A stretch of 64,000 bases of DNA from Aquila chrysaetos chrysaetos (GCF_900496995.4 NC_044029.1:13206001-13270000), one strand, 5' to 3'. Counted from the first letter of the stretch, positions 20,111 to 33,559 are shown. Numbers and translations are program-made. The notes: generated by a model from the sequence alone, not told the origin.

Positions 20111-23100
20111 CCACTGAAAGCCTATAATTTAATTTCAGTGACAGTTCTTGTGGCAAGCTATCAAACTACAGTTCAGCAGGTATCCATCAAAAGTGGGGCA
20201 CATGCAAATTGCCTTCTGAGACTATCCCAAAATCAACCATCGTGAAAAGATTGCCATCCAAACAGTGAGAAGGAAGCACAGTTCCAGACATAATACCTCA
20301 AGGGCAGTATCCAAAGTATGTGGCACACTAATAATTTACTAGTGAGGTCATGGTGTGCCATCTTAAGAATCTCCTAGGTCATCCTCTAGCACTATGCAGC
20401 ATCCTGCAAATCCTTCATTTGGACAGGAAGGAAGCAAACTGGGAACAGACCCCACTCCTGAGATGGCTCTTCAATGAGGTGTAAACTTAGCTACTGTGCA
20501 GAAGATCTCTGTTGGGTAAGTGTTTGTCATGATTATCTATTATTAACCTGGAAGTGGGTTACTGAGTACCAATACTTCAGCAGAAAGTGGATTGAGCTCT
20601 TTATTATTATCTGTCGTAAACAGCACACAGTTAGCAGGCCACATTGTATTTCACAAATTTGCCAAATAACACACTTCCACTTAGCTCATAAACCAAAGTG
20701 CTTTCTAACTTTGAAAAAAAATAAAACAATATAACTTATCCTTTGCCACAATGCAGTGAAACTAAGTATATTTTCATCCAGGTGAATAACAAATCACTTT
20801 TTAAGATAAAAATATGAACATTTTGCAAATTAAGTGTGCATGATCTTGTAAAAAAATAAGGTGTACCTTAAAATAGTTCCAGTAGAAAAATGTGCCAGTC
20901 TACTACTGGTGGAATATAAATTACCCCACAAAAGAAAGAGGATGATAATTCGTATGAAGTGATAATCATACTGTGCTAAAAAATTGCAATCCAAGTTTGG
21001 GTTCCTGCAAGAGCCATTTACGATCTCAGTGTTGCCATCTTGAGAAGACAGATTTAGTGTGATACAAATCCAGTGAACGCATACATTGTGTGCTAGGGTC
21101 TCTTCCAGGATGTGATTTCTTTCTGTTCTCAGATAGGTAAATCTTAGACTTTTACCTGTGATGATCCACAGTGTGAGGGGGTCTGCCGGAGACCAGGGCC
21201 AGGGTAATCCTACATTTGATGATGATGGAGAATCAGCCCCCTAATAATGTCTTTCCTGACTGCCTCCATCCAGCTTCTCTGGGGACAGCCCAGTCCGTTG
21301 ACCTGCCAGTGACACAGGTTACAGCATGTGCACTCTTCTAGCTCAGGTGTTCAACCATGAGTTGATAGGACAGAAGCTTTAAATTCTTCCTAGCATTTTG
21401 CTCCTTTGCTGTAAAAGGGATGATCCAGGCAGTTCTGAGAAAGGTGACCTTATTTTTTTTTTTTGTCTTAGGGGCTTGCAGTTAAATGACATGCAAGTTA
21501 TGACATCTGTGTTGAGAGGACTGACATGGACAATTTATTCATATTTGGGAACAGGATGAATTTCATAATAACATAAAATCTCCAGAGGTAAAAATTAAAA
21601 AAGCTAACAGCAAAGCACGGTAATTTAATGTTAATGTTAGACTAAACCAGGCCCAGTGTTTTGAAGTTACTAATTTTTATTTGCTATAATGGCAGCAGCA
21701 GAAGCAGGAAGATGAAGTCGATGATAGTTTCTTTTCCTGCCAGAGCGTGGGTGAGAATGGCAGTAGATCCCAAAGACGCCTGCAGGTGTTTTAAACCTGT
21801 GTATGATGGTAACAGACTCTCTGAAACCATCCATCTTTCAAACATATAAATAATCAGCAGAGTTTAACATTGCCACCAAGATTCCATTAAACATTCCTGA
21901 AATAATTCTTTCTGCACAGGTAAGAGCACCTCACGCTGAATGGCTAACCAGTAACTGGAAAAAGAATGGATCATATTCTCATTAAAAACATTTGAATACT
22001 TGAAGGCCAAGGAGACAGAGAAGTACATTGAGAGGAAATGACTGGCAGGGACATGAAAAGAAATACGGTTCAAAGGCTTTGGGGCAGAGAATTAAACAGT
22101 TCAGTTAATATGGAAATATGACGTTGGGTGAGGAGTAGCTTCTTGAGCAGAGACACTGACAACTCAGCTCTCCAGAGAGATCCTCTCAGGACGTTTTACT
22201 CTTTGAACTCTGAACCTGCATCCTTTGCAGCTGGTGACAGGAGTCTTTTCAGACAGGGCAGCTGGAGGCTGCCGGACCAGAGCAAGGTTTCAGGACAGTT
22301 GACGTGGCAGGTCTGTATGCCTTGGTTCTGCTGGGCGAGGAGGACCCAAGGCTTCCCCTTCCCTGGTCAGAGGTCGCTGGCATCTGGCTGGTACTCAAGC
22401 AGGAGACAGATTTGGCCTGAAAGTCACTCTCAGAGCTATTGGCACAAAGTAGTAAGGTGGTTTGCTTTTGTGTTGAGCCCCATGAGGAGGACCTGCCTGA
22501 AGGGTCACCCCATCAAATGGAGGTCTTTGTCTTTTGTAACCGTGAAGCCTGAGTAATATGTCTTAACCTCAGGGGATGACTCATGATTACGGTGATTTCA
22601 CAGCCTTATCTGTTATCAGTAAGATTTTTTTTTCCTAAGACTAAGAAATAAAGCAACCAGAGATTTCAAGCCGTCTCCATTAAATGATCTTTTTGTTGTT
22701 ATTACTGCAAAAGGACAAGCTAGAATTGCACAAATATGTTAATAAAAATTTCCAACTCAATTCTGCATCAGTTAGAGGGCCAGCTGTGAAGTATTGCCAA
22801 ACAAAAAGCCTCCAACAAATTGTCCTTTTGGGGCCAAATAAAGAAGAAGAAAAGAAATTAAAAGAGGTGAGATTAGCTCATAGGATGATCCCCTTGAGGA
22901 AAAAAGTGATTAAATTTACTACAAATGACAAAATAAATTCTGCTGGAGAATTTATTTAAATATAACTCTTTTTCCACTGGGCATCAAAGAGTTATTGCCA
23001 AGGAGAAAGAAGAGGAAATCCAAACAATTAAAATTCAAAGTCAACAATATTTATCTCTACTATTATACACCAAGCTGCCAAATGAAATAAATTTTTTTTA

Positions 23101-24600
23101 AAAAAAAAAGGCTTTTATGGTGCTTCATAGGAAACTGACATTTGTATGGTGAATTCTGCCTTAATGCTGGGGCAGTTAATAGCAAATAGCATAATTACAG
23201 AGAGCAAAATCAGTAATATGCTTAATTCAGGAAAGATAAATTCCTGTTGATGATGGCTTCTCAGATGCATTTTATTTACATTTTAGAAAACATCTGTCCC
23301 TACTGATATTACAAGTTGTTAGCTACTGATTAACTATAACCTTCCGCTAGTGAAAAGCACATTCAGGATTCTGCTTAGGAGAATAATATCTCTGTTATGG
23401 CTTTCCTTTCATGATTTTCCCGTCTGTTTCACTAATAAATAGATTGTCATTGATAATGAACTCCTGCTTTATCAAATTGCACAACAGCCTACACTGTTAC
23501 ATGCTTGCTCTTTATGTAGCTGATCTTTTTATCTTTTTTGACTCACAGGACTCATTTCCTCCCAATTTTTCCCTCTGATATGGAAATGTGACAGTGTTCC
23601 GCTTAAAATTTAATTTGAAGGGAGACAAAATCCGAAATGCTGTCCCTAGATTTGTTATGCCATTAAGGCCAATGGCAACTTAGATTTTACTTCTGGATAA
23701 TGCAACATTACCTTGTTTATTACAAAGCGGTACCTAGACAAACCGTTTGGGAGAGCAGAGGTAGGATTCAGTTGTCCTAGCATAAGGTATCTTGCGCTGA
23801 GTTGTCCTTGGGTGTCCCACGTGGTTTTCAGCTCCCAGCATGGGACTGCGAAGGTCTCCCAAAGGTCCTCCATGGATCTGGCTCTCCGCGATATCCCACT
23901 TGAATTCCAGTGGTTGTACGTCTGCAGCAGGAAGCCCTCCCTAACACACCTAAACGTCGGGAACGGTGTCTAGGTGCCCACACCTGAGCAAGCTCCCATC
24001 ACAGGCTGTCCATCTGAGCGAGCCTCGGGAGCTGACTGGCTGCTGGGTGTCCAGTTTAGGATGGTCTGATAAACTAGGTCTGTGTTAGGTAAAGGACTTT
24101 TTTAAGACCATGTGAAATTAGCAACATCAGTTAGCAACGCATCACTTAACTATTGTAAACATGTGTAAATATTTTTTCAGCCTTTTGTCTTTCACGGTCC
24201 TCCTTCCCCCTGCTCTGTACGTGCCTGGCTTTATCCGCTCTGCTTAACTTTTCTGAGATTGATTTGTGTGGTGCTAATGGTCATACATAAAGTAAATATC
24301 CTTTCAGGAATGAAAGCACTTTAATTATAAAATGTTCTCCTGCTTAAAAAAAGAAGAAACTTCTCTTGTTTTTGCAAAGCCAATTTTTGTTTTATAAAAC
24401 CAAGTTTTCAGCTGGTTCACAGCAAAGACTCTAGGGACATTGTAACACTTATTCATAAGCATTTAATACCTAGTTTTGTCTATTTGAAAGTAAATTATCC
24501 TTGGAGTCTACTCTGAAAATCCTCTGAGATTTCCAATCCCATAATGATCAGGTAAAGTAATAGTGTAATTTAGTTTAAAACCTTCATTCCTCACATAATC

Positions 24601-24624
<24 letters not shown>
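24601..24624 (+). repeat. Poly(T) run, 24 bases
   Basis: Twenty-four consecutive T residues. On the minus strand it could be the A-tail of a retrocopy whose body lies to the right, but the following sequence resembles no known transcript and no flanking duplication was seen. Confidence 0.8.
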
Positions 24625-24635
<11 letters not shown>

Positions 24636-26850
24636 AAGAAAAAATATAATTTGTGGCTCTTTAAATAATCATTCTATATGCAAACCTATTTTGTGTTGCA
24701 CGTTGCTACTAAATCCTCTTTCCTTTACTGTCACTGTGGGTCTCATAACTTCTTCCCAAATCAATCCATCCGTTCTGCTTGCCCAGTTCCTACTGAGATG
24801 CAAAGCCAGTCACGTAAAAGTCTTTGGAGTCTCATTTGGCTTCAGCTTTATTTTCCTATCAGCCAAGGCACTTGTATAGGGTAGCGTGTCCCATGATGCC
24901 ACACGGGTAGCTGAGCTCTACCTCTGTAGGCCAACGCCGTCCTGTGACAGCATCTTCACTCTCAGTTCATTTAGCAAGAGTGAAATGCTTATTAACATAG
25001 CTGTTTGTTTCTTTGTTTCTGAAATGAAGCTATTTTTTTTTCCTTTGTCTTTTCTTAGGGTTACAATCCAATGTCTTGGCCACGGACTAGGTGCTTCCCT
25101 GAGGTTCAACTAACTGAACAAGATGTTCAGTGAAAAACTACCAGATGTGAGAAATTGCTGGATGTGCTGGATACCCGTGTGAGAAGCTGCGAGAAGATCA
25201 TGCCATGAGCACTGGCTGGATTTCACAGGTTGCTGAGGCGGAGTTGTACGAGATGGCCAGACCCGACAGATAACTGCAGGGGAGCAGAATCTTCCAAGGC
25301 CAAGCAGGACCCGGATAACTAAAACAGCGATACGTTGCAGGGCCAAGATTATCCAGGTAACAGTAATAACAGAAATATTTAATGTGGGTATGGAGGCAGC
25401 AAAACTGACACCAATGGGAAAAACATAATTGGGGCAGGTTTTTTATTTGAAAAGAGGCTGGGGTAGAGAAAAGGAGGTACAAGAATGAAAAGGAGGGTCA
25501 AGAACTGTGAAAAAGGGTAATAAGGTACATACACCAGGTGCGCCTAGTGCTGTCTAGGGCTTGATTGCTGCAGCTGCACGAGGACAATAACTCAAGCTCA
25601 GACCATGTTGCATGAGTGAAACCTGCTTCCCCAGTGAGGAGAACATGGGGGACCACGGTGCTTTCCCTGGATAAATGGAGAAAATCCAGGACATGCAGAT
25701 GGAGCATCCTGGTGTCACCATGTCAGCACCCATTCAAGGTCCACCAGCATTGGCAATTATCCACCACTTCATAACATTTTTGTTTGAAAAGGTGTGACAA
25801 TACAGAGGATCTACTGTTGGTAGGAATGCCTTCCAGTTACTGCTAATAACATGCAGGTGAGACTCCGACTCACAATCAAAGCTATGACATAAATAAGGAG
25901 TGGCAACAGGAGAGTTTTGCTAACGTGTAGCTGCAGGTTCTGGTTTTGGCAGTAGTGGGCCTCAAGGACTTTTGTGCTAAGACTGTTTGTTTCCTCTCCA
26001 GCAAGGTTATGGTAAGGGGCGTTGTGGCTTTGAACAGATCTAACAGGAGATCCCTGTGTCTCTTTCTCTGCAAAGACTGTGTGGTTGTGCTCCCGGGCTC
26101 CGTCCTCCACAGTATCAGAAATCTGAGCATTAAAATCATCTTTTTTTGGGTGAGCGGGTGAAGGATGGTAATAAGGGAGAGTAGAAATTGAACATTGAAG
26201 GTTAGCACAGGAGTCTGTAGGTAAGGTTAAACTCTTCAGGCAGGTAAAGAGGTGTTTTAGAAGGAACAAATACAGATGCTCAGTCCATTCAGTGCCCCCA
26301 CAGCCAGTAACAGTGACCAGTAAATGTGGTAGCAGTGTGAAAAGGGATAGCCTCTGCTTGTGGTCATTGCCAGCGGTGCTGAAAGAAATGATAAAAAAAC
26401 CAGAATGCAGAGTAGCACATACAATCAGAAGCTAAGAACTGTAAACTATTCCTGCAGGAAGCCCATAAAGGATACTCACGAATGGACAAGAATCTTAAAT
26501 ATTATAGAAACATAACAATGGTGGAATGCTGGAATTTGGATTTTGAAAAATAATAGGAAAAAGGAGAGAGAATCACTGAATTCTTCTCTGTTTTTAAGGT
26601 GTGGAGGGGGAGGAAGACAATTTAATATTACTTCATAGCGATGCAGTATTTTCTACTCCAATATTGACTAAAACCAGTGTTGAACAGAGGTTACTATATT
26701 TGAGTGCTTTTGTCTATGAAAATATAGATAACTAGTATTCTTAAATAACTGACTGAAGATCTCTCTGGGCCATTAATACTAATTAATTCATATAATGAAG
26801 TAGCAGACAAGTTTTAGAGGCCTGAAAGAAGTCAGGACCAATATTTATTG

Positions 26851-26864
26851 AAAAAAAAAAAAAA
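26851..26864 (+). repeat. Poly(A) run, 14 bases
   Basis: A14 followed by GAAAGAATGAATG. No retroelement body recognised on the left side. Confidence 0.7.
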
Positions 26865-26938
26865 GAAAGAATGAATGTCATAAGTGAAAACAAAAGCTTG
26901 CACTGTGAACACTACTGTGTGGCAGATAATCAAATATA

Positions 26939-26960
26939 TGTGTGTGTGTGTGTGTGTGTG
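26939..26960 (+). repeat. (TG)11 microsatellite
   Basis: Eleven uninterrupted TG units preceded by ATATA. A likely length-polymorphic dinucleotide repeat. Confidence 0.9.
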
Positions 26961-27739
26961 TCCAAAATTGAACTTTTCAACTCTAAGGCAGAAGCCCGTT
27001 ACTTGACCACTGCAACCGTTACAGGCTAGTTGTAAATTTTGATGATACCCGGACTAGACAAAAGTGGCACGACCCAAATCCTCAAGTTAATAAGGAGACA
27101 TGAAACAGAGCCACCCAGTTAGGTGGCTGGTCACACAATGTGCCTAGACTGTTAGACACATAGACTATTTAGACTGGAGAAAAGCCAGGGGCTTAGGATG
27201 CTGCAAAGAAGAAGTGGTGCTGAAAAGAAGGGTTCCCAGAAAAAATGGTCTTGGGGAGAAGGGGACCTAGAAAGGAGGTGGTGAAGATCCTGGAAGTGGG
27301 GAAAGATCTTGATATGGGATAGCTGCATGGAGACAAATGCTGGGAGACAGCCAGGGACCTCGGCCAATAACCCCTGGTAGTGCTAAGTGTGAGCAGCAGT
27401 ACAGTGGGAACCGGCTTGATTTTCTGCCTGACTTTCATGGAGCAGCAGCAATGTCCCTGATGGGAAAGGAAGTCAATACCTAGCAAAATGCCGTGGGATC
27501 AAGTGAGTGAGCGCAGTGCATGCGTGAGATAATCAAGTAGGTCAAAAGTTCTAATCTTGGAGGTTCTTAAATGAACTCCAGTATCCAGATCCACTGTGGG
27601 TTGTCATTCATTCTATCCTGCCTGTGACAATGACCCAAGCTGTTACATGTCTGTTCCCATGATAACTTCCCCAGGAAAAAATATAAAAAGACTGATAGAG
27701 GATTCGAATCCTTAAACTATGATAGAACCATAATATAAT

Positions 27740-28300
27740 CAATTTCTATTAAAACAGTTCATGGAAAATAGATTTTGTCAAACTAATTTGATGTCTATTG
27801 ATAAAAGTATTAGTGTCAATGTAATATAATCCTTTATTGGTTTTGACTTAGTACTGCCTGACATTTCGATTAAAAAAAAATAGTGATACACAATCAACAT
27901 GACATACTTGTAATGTATTAACAGCTGGCTGACAGATAGGTCTCCAAATGCCACTGGCAATGAAGATTCATCATCACATGGGTGGGTTTCTAGTGAAGCT
28001 CTGTGGAAATCAGCTCTTGCCCTGTGCTGTTTAACATTTTTTCATCTGTATCCTGGAAGAAAAACATTTAAAATCTTAGTTTCAGTAGGTGGATGACAAA
28101 ACACTTGGAGTGATAAATAATAAAGACGACAGGTGTTCTGCAGCCTTTGAAAGAGGAGTACAAGAAAACATCATAAAAGGATAATAATATAGCAATAGGA
28201 TGGGTAGGGTGCTTCAATGGACACATATATGTCTTGTGCTCCTTTTGTAGCTGGCGGAGAAAAATAGACATTTCTAGATTGTGACTCATTGTAGAGTAAA
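27740..28300 (+). mobile_element. Ancient CR1 LINE reverse-transcriptase remnant
   Basis: The plus strand retains, in the right order, the blocks of an old amniote CR1 ORF2. These are GTCAAACTAATTTGATGTC, then VNVI..FIGFDLVLPDI (about 27815-27873), which aligns with RT motif A VDVIYLDFSKAFDLVPHDIL. Next come CAGCTGGCTGACAGATAGGT, TGTGCTGTTTAACATTTTT (LFNIF of the LFNIFINDLEE block) and GTGGATGAC (about 28089-28097) encoding VDD in place of the catalytic (F/Y)ADD or VDD box. GTGATAAATAATAAAGACGA follows, as expected. Stops and frameshifts interrupt it. The order and spacing show one continuous, very old insertion rather than scattered matches. It is not translated. Confidence 0.82.
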
Positions 28301-30012
28301 AATAAAATAGGTCAACAGTATGGATGCTATAGATACCTGTTTATCTCTCTTAATCGTAAAGGGAGCCAAAGTCAATTAACTTGGATGTAGGTATTTCTAC
28401 TGAAAAGATTTGCAGTTATGTGTAATAAATGAATCTGGTTGCTGCCATGTCAAAAATGTATGTGTGTGTTTATTCAATGAATGCATGGTTGGAAATATTC
28501 AGGAAGGTGGAGCTCTCTGAGTAGAAGTAGATAGACACTTCATGGCAAATTCTTGGGAATATAGATATTAACTGAAGGGTTTTTGTGTGACTCCTGTCAG
28601 AGTTACCACAGTCGTTTTATATACAAGTTCCAAATCCAGGAAAGATGAATCAAAAACTTCTGGGGCAACAAAACTATATCTTCTTTGTGGTAAAGAGAAG
28701 TGCTCCTGAGAAACTGCATGTAAATGCTATTTCTCAGACCATAGGGTAAGATGGACTCACCTAGAAATCTTTGTAAGACAGACCTATTTTGACCAATATT
28801 TATTTTGTCTTGCATTATGTTCTTTCTCTTTGTTAAAAACAAGTTTTATTTTCCATCATTCCACAAATACAAGCAAGACAACCAAGCAGCTGTTAGCCTT
28901 TCAGAAACATTTCTTCCTCTGTGTTTCCAATGTCCCTTGTTCTGAAGAACATCGTTCTGTATTCAGGCTTGGGCTTCTCAGTGACCCACACATGTATGAT
29001 TCCCACTGCACTCAGTATTGCTGTTCTTGTAAGGAATGCAAAACAGAATCCAAGACTAAAGAGGCAGAGTCTAAACAAAGCATTAAAATGCTTGCCTTTC
29101 AACTTTTTTTCATTGATCTCAGGTCCTTGTCACATACCAGGTCTATATTTGGGCCATGGCATATTGAGAAAGATGATGTTTGAATTCTGATGAGAGCTAC
29201 AGAAGTAGTGCTTGGGGCCATGAACAGACACATCTTTTCTCTCAAGGGCTTTGAGATGAAGCTCATTAAGTCTTACACAACACAGACTGTAGATAGTAGC
29301 CGAATGTATTTGCAATCCCATCCAGCTCAGATACATATCAGATCTTTGTCCTCTACAGGTGTGTTCTCTGCAAATTGAAATCTCCTTCTGAGGGAGACGC
29401 ATCTTGGCTCCTGTGAAAAGTATTTCCAGTGGAGTCTTCCTCACCCCAGGTCCATCTTCTGTTTGCTCCTGTGATTAAAAGTAATGGAATGTCCTATTAA
29501 TGGTGCCAATGCTCTTCTGCTACCCTAATTATTCTTTTAACCATTAATGAAAAGAAAAGCAATTCTAGAGGTCAGTTAGCACTGGAGGAACATGCAGTTT
29601 CTGCTATGTGTTTGTACTTTCTGTTTTCATTAAATATTTCAGGTGCAGCTCTGCAAAGCAATAAACACATAGGAGGAAAACAACCTCAAGTATATGAGAA
29701 TCTAAAAATAACACTGGCAAAATAATAATGAAAGGAGGTGTAAGAGAAGAATATGCCATTAAAACAAATACAACAGTACATCAGTTATATTGTTATCCAA
29801 CCTTTTTTATATTTGACTTGAAAAGGGAAGTTTACGTACCTGGAATTTAAAGACACGTAACTGTGTTGGGGTACATGGCAGGGAACCCTGCAGCAATTGT
29901 AAACAGGTCATTGTAGTTTCTTTGCCCATTCAGGGCATTCGAGCTAGCACAGCTCAAAAAAAAAGTATAATAGAAGGTTTTCTTCCCTGTAAAGCAATCC
30001 ACAGGAAAGCAA
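28301..30012. other. Gene-free unique DNA
   Basis: AT-rich sequence with short frames on both strands. The overlap of 117- and 89-codon plus frames with a 104-codon minus frame at 28830-29444 shows no known motifs. Nothing else recognised up to the LTR boundary. Confidence 0.55.
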
Positions 30013-30690
30013 TGTCCCTGTGCTGGCTGCCAGGTGCCCACTAAGCTGCTCTATCACTCCCCCTCCTCAACAGGATAGGGGGAGAAAAATACAATGAAAA
30101 GCTCATGGGTCGAGCTAAGGGCAGGGAGATAACTCACCAGTTACCATCACAGGCAAAACAGACTCGACTTGGGGAAAATTAATTTACTTTATTGACAATT
30201 AACCAGAGCAAGATAATAAGAAATAAGAAAAAAATCTAAAAAAACCACCACTTTCCCCCCACGTTTCCCTTCTTCCCAGGCTCATCTTCACTCCTGACTT
30301 CTCTACCCTCCGTTCACCAAGCTCACAGGGGAACAAGGAATGGGGGTGCAGTCAGTTCATAATGTTTTGTCGCTACCACTCCTTCCTCCTCACGCTCTTT
30401 CCCTTCTCCGGTGTGGGCTCCCTCCTATGGGACACAGTCCTTCATGAACATCTCCGACATAGGTCCTTCCTATGGCCTGAAGTTCTTCAAGAACTGCCCC
30501 AGCATAGGTCCTTTCCAAGGGGTACAGTCCTTCAGGAGCGGACTGTTCCAGCATGGACCCATGGGGCCACGGGTCCTGCTCTGGCGTGGGCTCTCCACGG
30601 GCTGCAGCTTCCTTCGGGTCACATCCACCTGCTCCAGCGTGGGTTCCTCCACGGGCTGCAGTGTGGAGTTCCAGAAACAACTGCCATCCC
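30013..30690 (-). mobile_element. Second GGAGCAG-type ERVL LTR, minus strand, 5'-truncated
   Basis: On the minus strand this shows the same layout as the LTR at 17433-18573. It has GTGGAGGAACCCACGCTGG and GAGCAG units, GAAGGACTGT words, CATTATGAACTGACTG, CCTGGGAAGAAGGG, an AATAAA signal (30188-30193 on the complement), CCCCAAGTCGAGTCTGTTTT, CTCGACCCATGAGC and GTGGGCACCTGGCAGCCAGC. The terminal ACCCACCACA is degraded near 30013. The left part of U3, including the TATA region, is missing or unrecognisable beyond about 30690. It is more diverged from the 17.4-kb copy than expected for a recent pair, so it is probably an independent insertion of a related subfamily. Frames of 100-170 codons on both strands come from the repeats and are not genes. 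Confidence 0.82.
30188..30193 (-). terminator. LTR polyadenylation signal (AATAAA on minus strand)
   Basis: TTTATT on the plus strand gives AATAAA on the minus strand inside GTCAATAAAGTAAATTAA, at the same place in the element as the signal at 18381-18386 in the related LTR. Confidence 0.5.
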
Positions 30691-33559
30691 GGCTGGGAGG
30701 GACAGGGCAGTTCTTGCTGTGTTGCAGGCGTGGGCCACAGTTGTGCTTGACTCCAGACCCAACTTTCATCACCAGACGTAGGGCTGCTCTCCGGGGGATT
30801 TACAACAGTTTGCAGTACACAACAGGACAGAGAAGTTTGGATTCGTGTCACCTAGTAGTTACCTACATACCCCTGTGCACGGCATCTGTCTTAAAGGCAA
30901 AGTTGTACTCCGAGGAACGGGGCAGGCACTAAAATGACCAGAAAATCAGGTGGGATTCTGGAGGCAGCTTGAGAGTGGACTGTCCTCATGTGCCTTCATG
31001 GTGGCGTGGGGCTGCGCAGTGTGGACCTGCCTCACTAGATCAAGTGATGTGCAGGCAGGGCATGGGGCAGGGATCACACCCTACCTGAAATTACTCCCAG
31101 AGAATAGCCATAGCTTCCCAGTAGAAGGAAAATTCTGAAAGAGAAAGACTCCTGAAAAAAACCAGAGGTTTTTCACAGCACAGAATTGGGAGATATTTTG
31201 ATAAATGATTTTTATTTTTGTGTCTTCACACTGAAGGTCAAGAGATTTCACAGCCTGATATAAAGTCCTGTGCTGCTCCTTTTCTCTGACCAGCTCCTTC
31301 CTATTTATTTATTTTTAACCTTCTTTCTCTTCATAAAGAAGCATCACTAATGCATTTATAAACTCTAGATGTGAGGTCTCTGCAGGAATCAATGTACCTA
31401 ATTTAATTTTACCAGGCAATCTTTGGAGTGTTCTTAATGGGAGGTTCTGCAGGTGAAGAAATGATGATACTGGAGGTATTTTAAAATGGGAACTCTTTGG
31501 CCTAGGACTTCGATTAGATGCTCTACTGAGACAGATGCCTTTCTCCAATACCTGGAAAACAAAGTTATTGCCTTTAGCTAACAATAATTGTACAAAAATG
31601 TATCTACAAGCGAATGTATTTACAGTGATGTCAATTTAACAGGAACACTTTTTTCTCTGAGGCAATTAAAATATCTCTTCTTACTCTAGGTCATCTCTTT
31701 GTCCCAGTATGTGAATAATTACTCCAGACAGTTTAAATTTAGAAATGTAGCCAACTCTTAACACTTTCTAAAGGGTTAAAAGGTCAAACCTGATTTAGTA
31801 GCACATTGCTTCATTTCACAAGGGTTTATATTGATTCATTTAGGGATAGGACAGAAATAGACCATAGCAATTGCTGGTATCAAAAGTTAGGTGCATGCCT
31901 AAGGGTGGAGGGCCAGATGGTGTAAAGTGTAAAGGCCAGTTGACACACTTCTGTGTCTGAGCTTTCCCATACATCACAGCTAAACACTTGGGGTAGGTGA
32001 TCTTCGCAGCAGAAGAGATTTCAAGAATGTTTTGAAGGAAGAATCAAGGTGTTTGGTTAGGAATATGAAATATCCTTTACCTTCAAGCTACTGTGTAGAT
32101 CTTCAGTTTCCCTTCAATTCTGTAAATCTGCCGGACCTCCCTTACTGAAGTTACAAGTGAGACTCTTAGCGGGGACAAAGAGCCCTGTGAGGCTTCTCAC
32201 TCTGTTCTACTGATTCTCTTACAAATGCTTTGTTCAATGACCTATTCCTTTTGGAACTATGTTGTGACCAGCCCTCAGCACGTATCTCCTTGCAGCCTTC
32301 CCTCTAGGAGGGAAGATATGTTCTTTTTATTCTGTTGGTAAAAACCTATGCAAATCAAATGTACAGTTTTCCAAAGTTTAGAATACTGACTTTTTTTTTT
32401 TTCCCCATTTAGTATTGTTTCTTTATCTAAAATAAAAGTCTTGTGATAGTTTTATAACACTATTTAAGATTTATGTTATTTATTCTTTTTGTTACCATCG
32501 TTACTGTTATTGCAGGTTGACTGAAAATTACTAATGAAACATTTTCCCCATAGAACACTGAGCTTGAATTTTTTTTTTCATGGGAAACAAACAATCTTGG
32601 AATAATTCCTCTACTGGGAACATAGAAGTCAAACAAGTCTTTTACATTTCCTGGTCTGAGATTAATGTTTAGTTTTAGATCAATATCAATATTTGTATCT
32701 TCTTGAGTGAACATGATGATACTGTAGGAAGTAAGCGGACTGCATTGTGGGAGAAGTAAACTGGCTGGCCAATGGACTGGGGGCACAGTTTAGCTAAAGC
32801 AGCACTCTCTATATGGCACGCTTCAAGCTCAGGTGAGGAAGGAGATTTCAACCTGCTCAAAAATGATGTAGTAAGTGTTGGTAATGAAAACATTTCTTTT
32901 TGAATAATATTGTAATTAAATGCTTAGCTACAATTATGTAAATTTTAGCATATTTTTAAATCATATTTTTGACTATTTGCCTTTTTTCAGGCCAAAAAAA
33001 GATGTCTTGATGTCAGATCTCTTGAGAGGGAATTTTTCATTTTCAATGAAACATATTATTACTCAATTAAATCCTGGGCCATGTCTGCATGTGTAACAAA
33101 GGATTTTCTTTTCCCTGAGGATCTCACAGACTAAAAGTAGACAGGTTTGTGGAGAGAGGTCTGATTGATAAGAAGAAATGATGAGGTGGCTCTCTATGCT
33201 AATGAAAAAGTTTACCTTTTCTTTCTATACATGCATAGAATAAAAAGAAGCAAATGGATTTATGGCTTAGAATTTGTAAATTTGTTACTTGTTTTGTATT
33301 CAGGACAGTAATGTAAATTACATGATTTGTTCAGTGTGGTTACAAGAATCAGTACTTTTTTGTGAGAGGCCGATTAAACTGAATGGTTTCATTTGCCCTT
33401 AGCGATGGCTATAATGAACAATAATAGAGTGGGCTGAGTTTGCTGTAGTTGGCATTGGTTTGGGTTTTTCTTTAATTCACTTTGTGACAAATGGTTTTGC
33501 TTGCAAAGCTTGCCTTGTTTGGTTTGATTTGTGTCCAGACTGAGTACATTAGGAAGTGA

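Larger units (their letters stand above)
20111..27739. other. Gene-free unique DNA with simple repeats
   Basis: No supported gene. A 142-codon plus-strand frame at 22128-22556 and a 152-codon minus-strand frame at 25811-26269 have no known motifs and fit chance openings. AT-rich stretches at 22690-23470 have the texture of conserved noncoding sequence. A more CpG-rich block at 23730-24020 may be an unidentified old repeat. Confidence 0.5.

Noticed and set aside
22128..22556. 142-codon plus-strand frame
   Set aside because: Rich in Ser, Arg and Trp with no domain; likely chance in moderately GC sequence.
24601..24624. Processed pseudogene with an A-tail on the minus strand
   Set aside because: Sequence to the right matches no known transcript and no flanking duplication was found.
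25811..26269. 152-codon minus-strand frame with a hydrophobic segment
   Set aside because: It briefly suggested a membrane or envelope-like protein, but no recognisable motif, promoter or neighbouring viral sequence supports it. The length fits chance.
27701..27715. B-box-like GATTCGAATCC suggesting a tRNA
   Set aside because: No A box or cloverleaf upstream; the word is a short palindrome by chance.
30390..30932. Overlapping 153- and 173-codon frames
   Set aside because: They fall largely in the inverted GGAGCAG-type LTR, with repeat-derived residues and no protein family features.
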